Source: Anoplolepis gracilipes
Lineage: Eukaryota; Arthropoda; Insecta; Hymenoptera; Formicidae
Assembly (NCBI RefSeq): GCF_047496725.1
Contig: NC_132972.1
Span: 16,768,501-16,832,500 of the forward strand
Direction of reading: 5' to 3'
DNA length: 64,000 nucleotides
Position numbers and translations under genes: made by a program. Positions 60,935 to 64,000 of this stretch are shown here, one piece after another. Within the stretch, counting starts at the first letter, position 1. Each line of letters opens with the position of its first letter. The notes under the pieces were generated by a model that saw only the letters and a list, made by a program, of their open reading frames with translations, searched no databases and was not told the origin of the DNA.

Positions 60935-61596
60935 CAGGGTGAGTCATTTTAATCAACGCACGCAATTATTTTGGAAACAAAGCATTTTAGAGAAAAATGT
61001 TTCAGACAAAAGTTGTATGGTTTCGAGGGAGCCATAAGAGGGTACCATTGGTTTGACCTTGAAGAGTTATTTGAAGGTCATATGAACGTCATGTTTAATT
61101 TTTTAAATGGGACACCCTATATATTATTGCATATTCTTGTAGTTTATCTCGAAAGCTTTCCAAAACACTATATAACCAAATGTTTTTTAGTGAAGTATTT
61201 TTCGAGTTATAAGGCTTCAAAGTTACAATATTTTGACATAAAATACAAGATATCTCGTAAAATATTCATTTTTCGATTATCTTACCCTAATACTTTTATG
61301 CACACAATAATGAGACAAATCAATTGATGTAATTAAAACACATAATTATCTCTAAGAAAAAAATCTGAATTTGCAATTAGCAGTTACACGCATACAAGAA
61401 TATGCAATAATATATAGGGTCCCATTTAAAAAATTAAACATGACGTTCATGTGACCTTCAAATAACTCTTCAAGGTCAAACCAATGGTACCCTCTTATGG
61501 CTCCCTCGAAACCATACAACTTTTGTCTGAAACATTTTTCTCTAAAATGCTTTGTTTCCAAAATAATTGCGTGCGTTGATTAAAATGACTCATCTT
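60935..61596. repeat. CAGGGTGAGTCATTTTAATC fold-back element, copy 3
   Basis: A 662-bp relative of 20997-21877, with end CAGGGTGAGTCATTTTAATC and mirror GATTAAAATGACTCATCTTA. Arms share AGACAAAAGTTGTATGGTTT and GACCTTGAAGAGTTATTTGA. The right arm is shorter, so the copy is asymmetric. The two near-identical mirror frames in it are not genes. Confidence 0.85.
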
Positions 61597-62845
61597 ATAT
61601 CTAAAAAAATATTTTTTTTAATATTCGGAAATGTTATATATATTATTAGGTAACATTTTAAAAATATTTATAAAATATTGTGTTTATATAAAAAAATGTA
61701 TATAAAATTAATATTTCAAAATATTAATTTTACATATCTTGCTTATTGGGTATCAATACATATAGTTGATTGCATTAAAAAGAAATCAGAGCACTATTTT
61801 CTGAAAGTAATATTCTAAAAAAATTATTTGTTTCTTTTTTTACCGATTCAATAATATTATTCGACAAAATCCTTAAACAGATTATAGGCTTCTTTTTCTA
61901 TTACATCGGATTATATAATATTAATCATGCGTCCACAAAAACTGACAATGAATCTTGCAGCTATTAGTGGCATTAACAGCGAAACACATGCAACATATGT
62001 GCTTATATTTTTCTTGCATGTGGACAATTTTGCAAATGTACAATACATGACTCCGTGGTTTTTATAAACTGACAATCCTTTTTTTCTCTTTGCTTTCTTT
62101 TTAATGGAAAAAATCACTGGTATTTCAAAATGTAAATGTATAATTGGTTAATCTAACCAGTTATATAGTTACGAAACACATTAAATTCAAAATATAAAAC
62201 CTTGACATGTTATATATGTGTATATATGTATAGATAATAAGCAAGGTTTAGAAGATACCAATAAAAAGGCAATAAAAACAATAAATTTATATTTAAAATT
62301 ATTTAACTGTAATTAAAACTATTTAATAATTATCATTTAAATTATTTACCTAAAATAAGTAATATATTGTGTACTTGCTCTAGATAAACGAGTTTCTCAC
62401 TCTAGATAAACATTTCAATGTGATTTTTGCGTTTCAAGAAAAAAATTAACAAAAATAATCTCTTACGTACAGAAAAATAATTTTCATCAATAAACTTACA
62501 TAAATAGCGCATCAATTCACACTCGTTTCTCTTATATATGAAGCACAATTATCAAAGTAATTACGATAATGCAATGAGTTTTTTTAATATCGCAATCTTC
62601 CACACCCTCCAGTTGTGAGAAAAAAAAACATGATAAAACTCACAGAAAAAGAACTAACATTTCATTTAAAAATTATATAAAAAATTTTCTATATTTCTCT
62701 CATATATTATATTACTAATAAAGAATAAATATATACCACAGACTTATTGTTATCTATATTAAGTAATAATTCAAACTCATTATATTAATAAAAAAAAAAC
62801 AATTTTAAACGATTATTCTATGTGAGAAATTAAAAAAAAACATTA
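61597..62845. other. Gene-free AT-rich DNA
   Basis: No gene, transposon end or RNA gene could be supported. Confidence 0.45.
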
Positions 62846-62857
62846 TATATGTATATA

Positions 62858-62917
<60 letters not shown>

Positions 62918-63028
62918 AAGATATTTACACACACACATTTAATTAACGACTCAACATCCGAAAAAATACTTTTTATTGTTTTTTTTTGAGGTAATATATT
63001 ATTTATATAATTATATACATATATTTAG

Positions 63029-63084
<56 letters not shown>

Positions 63085-63105
63085 CTAAACACACACGCAC
63101 GCACG

Positions 63106-63172
<67 letters not shown>

Positions 63173-63182
63173 GCGCGCGCAC
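62846..63182. repeat. (TA)n and (CA)n microsatellites
   Basis: (TA)n covers about 62852-62912 and 63030-63083. (CA)n with CG steps runs from about 63089 to 63180. Frames reading Thr-His or Cys-Val repeats across it are composition effects. Confidence 0.95.
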
Positions 63183-63504
63183 GTACATATAAGTGGTTAC
63201 ATATACATAATACAAGTTCTAAAGAAATTAATTTGCCAATTATTGATGACTTCATAGATGAGCAAAAAATTAAATAATAGAGAAGGGAAATTTAAATATT
63301 TAAAAAAGTAAAAAATACATAAACTTGCAAATTTTTTGCAAAGAGACAAAAGTATAGTAAACACCCAGGTAGCACAGGTTCGTTTTATAAACGTTTTCTA
63401 AACGTATCCAATATTTTTTAAACGTCAAACACCAATAAGAAACGTTTCAACAGAAACATTTTTAAAACCATAGTTTAAGAAACGTATTTTTTACGTTTCT
63501 ATAA

Positions 63505-63545
63505 GGCCTGATTGCATCAACATTATTTTGGCTTTAAACGAGACT

Positions 63546-63604
<59 letters not shown>

Positions 63605-63692
63605 GTTTTTATTAATTTAGAAAGAAAAATAAAGATAGATACATGTTTAAGTCGCACTTAAATCCAAAATAATGTTGGTACAATATCGGGCC
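63505..63692. repeat. GGCCTGATTGCATCAAC MITE with TAA duplication
   Basis: A 188-bp element with left end GGCCTGATTGCATCAACATT and right end, reversed, GGCCCGATATTGTACCAACA, then ATTTTGG in both. TAA flanks both sides (63502-63504 and 63693-63695). A (TA)n microsatellite (63549-63602) has expanded in its loop. Confidence 0.83.
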
Positions 63693-63710
63693 TAAATAGA
63701 ATAAAAATTA

Positions 63711-63792
63711 ATGTTTTAATTCAAAATTATATATATATATATATGTGTGTGTGTATATATATACATATAATTTTGAATTAAAAAAATTAATG
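63711..63792. repeat. ATTAATTTTTTTAATTC palindrome with microsatellite loop
   Basis: Arms AATGTTTTAATTCAAAATTA and its mirror enclose (AT)n-(GT)n-(AT)n. It can fold completely on itself. Confidence 0.7.
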
Positions 63793-63810
63793 TATTTTTA
63801 ATTTTAGATA

Positions 63811-63974
63811 TTCATATTCATAGTCCGATTTTATATTGAAGACCGTCTTAATAATAAGTATACAGTCTTAATAATAATGTGTTGTAATTCAATCACAGAA
63901 TCGTAATAACATATCTTAAGATATTATACTTAAAACGATCTTGAAATAAAAATAATGGACTATGAATATCGGAA
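63811..63974. repeat. GGTCGGTATTCATAG MITE, copy 4 (diverged)
   Basis: Left TATTCATAGTCCGATTTTAT and right, reversed, CCGATATTCATAGTCC match the family ends of 13912-14055. The centre differs and the copy is close to the window edge. Confidence 0.7.
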
Positions 63975-64000
63975 TGAATAGCGGGGTGATTCTCTCTCTC

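Noticed and set aside
60971..61561. Two near-identical frames on opposite strands resembling a protein
   Set aside because: They are the two arms of the fold-back element at 60935-61596 and mirror each other; no transposase motif is present.

Overview
The window looks like nuclear DNA of an insect, most likely an ant or another hymenopteran. It is strongly AT-rich. Its genes are split by GT-AG introns, and their products are animal proteins: MOB1/Mats, CDK10, GIT, RecQ4 and insect chemosensory proteins. The space between genes is packed with microsatellites and short inverted-repeat transposons. The assignment to insects rests on the chemosensory proteins; narrowing it to ants is inference. 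I found no tRNA, rRNA or CRISPR array.

Layout: 1-7200 is gene-free AT-rich DNA with one palindromic repeat. 7243-10111 (minus) is MOB1/Mats, with an in-frame stop just before the conserved C-terminus. 10501-13230 is a 2.7-kb tetranucleotide array about 390 bp upstream of the MOB1 start codon. 13477-17290 is a thicket of nested small transposons. 17293-24674 (plus) holds two chemosensory protein genes, one broken and one intact, each carrying a Helitron-like insertion in its single intron, in opposite orientations. 26035-27874 (minus) is CDK10. 28166-33125 is repeats. 33544-38828 (minus) is a complete 13-exon GIT ArfGAP gene. 39400-41440 is repeats. 42103-44491 (plus) is an unrecognised 536-residue protein gene. 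45435-48400 is repeats. 48853-55063 (plus) is RecQ4 helicase, with four single-base frame breaks in its giant exon. 55816-57731 (minus) is a short unrecognised membrane-protein gene. 57732-64000 is gene-free and includes a degenerate mariner-like transposon.

The conserved genes do not form a pathway: MOB1 (Hippo signalling), CDK10 (transcription/cell-cycle kinase), GIT (Arf/PAK scaffold) and RecQ4 (replication initiation and repair) are unlinked housekeeping genes. The most unusual content is the transposon landscape. At least ten distinct inverted-repeat families are present. Several are nested inside each other, with target-site duplications and even an empty site readable within the window. 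Exon boundaries were deduced by hand from reading frame, splice sites and remembered family conservation; they were not checked against transcripts.
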